Origin: Pseudomonas sp. UBA5782
GTDB lineage: Bacteria; Pseudomonadota; Gammaproteobacteria; Pseudomonadales; Pseudomonadaceae
Direction of reading: 5' to 3'
DNA length: 6,429 nucleotides
NCBI GenBank assembly: GCA_002418465.1
Contig: DIEE01000250.1
Location: forward strand, 1 to 6,429
The first letter of the stretch is position 1. Each line of letters opens with the position of its first letter. This document shows, piece after piece, positions 6,021 to 6,429 of the stretch. Both the position numbers and the translations under genes were made by a program. The notes under the pieces are model-generated. The model saw only the letters and a list, made by a program, of their open reading frames with translations, did not search any database and was not told where the DNA came from.

Positions 6021-6096
6021 CGCCGGGGCCGCCTCCGCACTTCGTCCGCAACGGGTAAAGCCCCGGCGCAGAGCGCTGCAGCTATTGCGGTGCGCT
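6021..6096 (+). repeat. Pair of inverted repeats, unknown role
   Basis: CGCCGGGGC (6021-6029) and GCCCCGGCG (6060-6068) are perfect 9-bp arms around 30 nt. Directly after them AGCGC (6072-6076) pairs with GCGCT (6092-6096), with an inner GCA/TGC (6078-6080, 6086-6088). Together they could fold as two stems of a structured RNA, or bind a protein. No T tract follows either, and no clear promoter precedes them. Confidence 0.35.
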
Positions 6097-6198
6097 AATT
6101 GCTTCGATCAACGATTGACTGTTTCCTGTCCGGATGGTCACGTTTCGGGTGGGCTGTCAATATCACCCTCGGCGGCTTTCGGGGGTTCTGTAATTAGT

Positions 6199-6241
6199 TG
6201 TCGCATTGAGGAAATATCCCCCTCCGGGCTGCCGCTAGAAT
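6199..6241 (+). promoter_or_regulatory. aotJ promoter with ArgR half-site
   Basis: TGTCGC at 6199-6204, eight bases, then AA at 6213-6214 fits the P. aeruginosa ArgR half-site TGTCGC-N8-AA exactly. TAGAAT (6236-6241) is a good -10 box. The hexamer 17 bp upstream of it, AATATC (6213-6218), is a poor -35 and overlaps the end of the ArgR site, as expected for an arginine-responsive, ArgR-activated promoter. The second half-site expected about 21 bp upstream is much weaker: AA is present at 6192-6193 but the TGTCGC part is not conserved. Transcription would start near 6249. ArgR control of the aot operon is established in P. aeruginosa. Confidence 0.6.
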
Positions 6242-6319
6242 GCCGCCCACCCGAAAGGAGGGCCGCCGATCCCAAAAGGCTCGCGCCGCAGGCCACCTCT
6301 GCCAACTCCCTTCGTTTCA

Positions 6320-6334
6320 GCGGGCCAACCCCGC
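6320..6334 (+). other. Small hairpin in the aotJ leader
   Basis: GCGGG (6320-6324) and CCCGC (6330-6334) form a perfect 5-bp stem with loop CCAAC, about 20 nt before the ribosome binding site. It is too short to call functional by itself. Confidence 0.25.
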
Positions 6335-6367
6335 GGCACCCGACATTTCCGCATCAAGGAGCTTTCG

Positions 6368-6429
6368 ATGAAGAACAAGATCGTCCTGTTCGGCGCACTG
6401 GCGCTGTCCCTGCTGGCACCGCTGGCGAT
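6368..6429 (+). CDS. aotJ: Arginine/ornithine ABC transporter binding protein AotJ, 5' end only
   Basis: Only 20 codons are present before the window ends. They read MKNK, then IVLFGALALSLLAPLA: a lysine-rich start and a hydrophobic core, a typical Sec signal peptide of a periplasmic binding protein. AAGGAG (6356-6361) sits six bases before the ATG. The short sequence cannot name the protein by itself. The call rests on its place immediately after acsA, where P. aeruginosa has aotJ (PA0888), first gene of aotJQMOP-argR, and on the ArgR-type site in its promoter. AotJ binds arginine and ornithine in the periplasm for an ABC importer. Another amino-acid binding protein is possible but less likely. 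Confidence 0.75.
   Translation, partial: MKNKIVLFGALALSLLAPLA

Larger units (their letters stand above)
5931..6367 (+). other. Gene-free region between acsA and aotJ
   Basis: No coding sequence with credible start and codon use is visible in these 437 bp. They contain the acsA terminator (5944-5977), two nested or adjacent inverted repeats of unknown purpose (6021-6096), an ArgR-type site and -10 box (6199-6241), and an aotJ leader of about 120 nt with an unused Shine-Dalgarno-like stretch (6254-6261), a small hairpin (6320-6334) and the real ribosome binding site (6356-6361). Confidence 0.6.

Noticed and set aside
6114..6161. ATTGAC (6114-6119) and GTCAAT (6156-6161) as an operator pair; TTGACT (6115-6120) as a -35 box
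   Set aside because: Six-base arms 36 bp apart are expected by chance, and no -10-like hexamer lies 16-18 bp after TTGACT.
1..6429. Novel defence, mobile or secondary-metabolite system
   Set aside because: All coding regions belong to well-known metabolic and transport families in a gene order familiar from Pseudomonas. There are no direct repeats, transposase, integrase or compositional breaks suggesting transfer.

Overview
The window comes from a high-GC gammaproteobacterium, almost certainly a Pseudomonas. The evidence is strong G/C bias at third codon positions, AcsA residue numbering that matches the classic 651-652 aa enzymes, and a gene order (acyl-CoA lyase, TRAP dctP-dctQ-dctM, acsA, aotJ) that I recognise as that of P. 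aeruginosa PA0883 to PA0888. All genes lie on the + strand. No tRNA, rRNA, CRISPR array or mobile element is visible.

Layout. Positions 1-351 are the 3' end of a CitE-type lyase, probably (S)-citramalyl-CoA lyase, the last enzyme of itaconate breakdown. Positions 352-714 are a gene-free region with a candidate operator/promoter, a structured leader and an A-rich Crc/Hfq-type motif beside the dctP ribosome binding site. Positions 715-3693 are a complete three-gene TRAP dicarboxylate transporter operon: periplasmic binding protein, small membrane subunit, large membrane subunit. A strong hairpin sits between the first two genes, and two hairpins in tandem, the second a classic terminator, follow the last. 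Positions 3694-3974 carry that terminator and the acsA control region, which contains a 9-bp-arm inverted repeat and a second A-rich motif. Positions 3975-5930 are acsA, complete, followed by a textbook terminator. Positions 5931-6367 are gene-free and hold an unexplained pair of inverted repeats and then an ArgR-type site and -10 box. At 6368 the gene for the arginine/ornithine binding protein AotJ begins and runs off the window.

How the parts fit. The lyase splits a C5 CoA ester to pyruvate plus acetyl-CoA, the TRAP system would bring in the dicarboxylate (itaconate or C4 acids), and AcsA activates free acetate to acetyl-CoA. All three feed central carbon metabolism, and the dctP and acsA leaders both carry the AAnAAnAA motif expected of genes held down by Crc/Hfq when better carbon sources are present. 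The aot operon is a separate, arginine-controlled unit.

The coding content is conserved and well understood, and I found no convincing new system. The points worth a second look are regulatory: the operators, hairpins and leaders between the genes.
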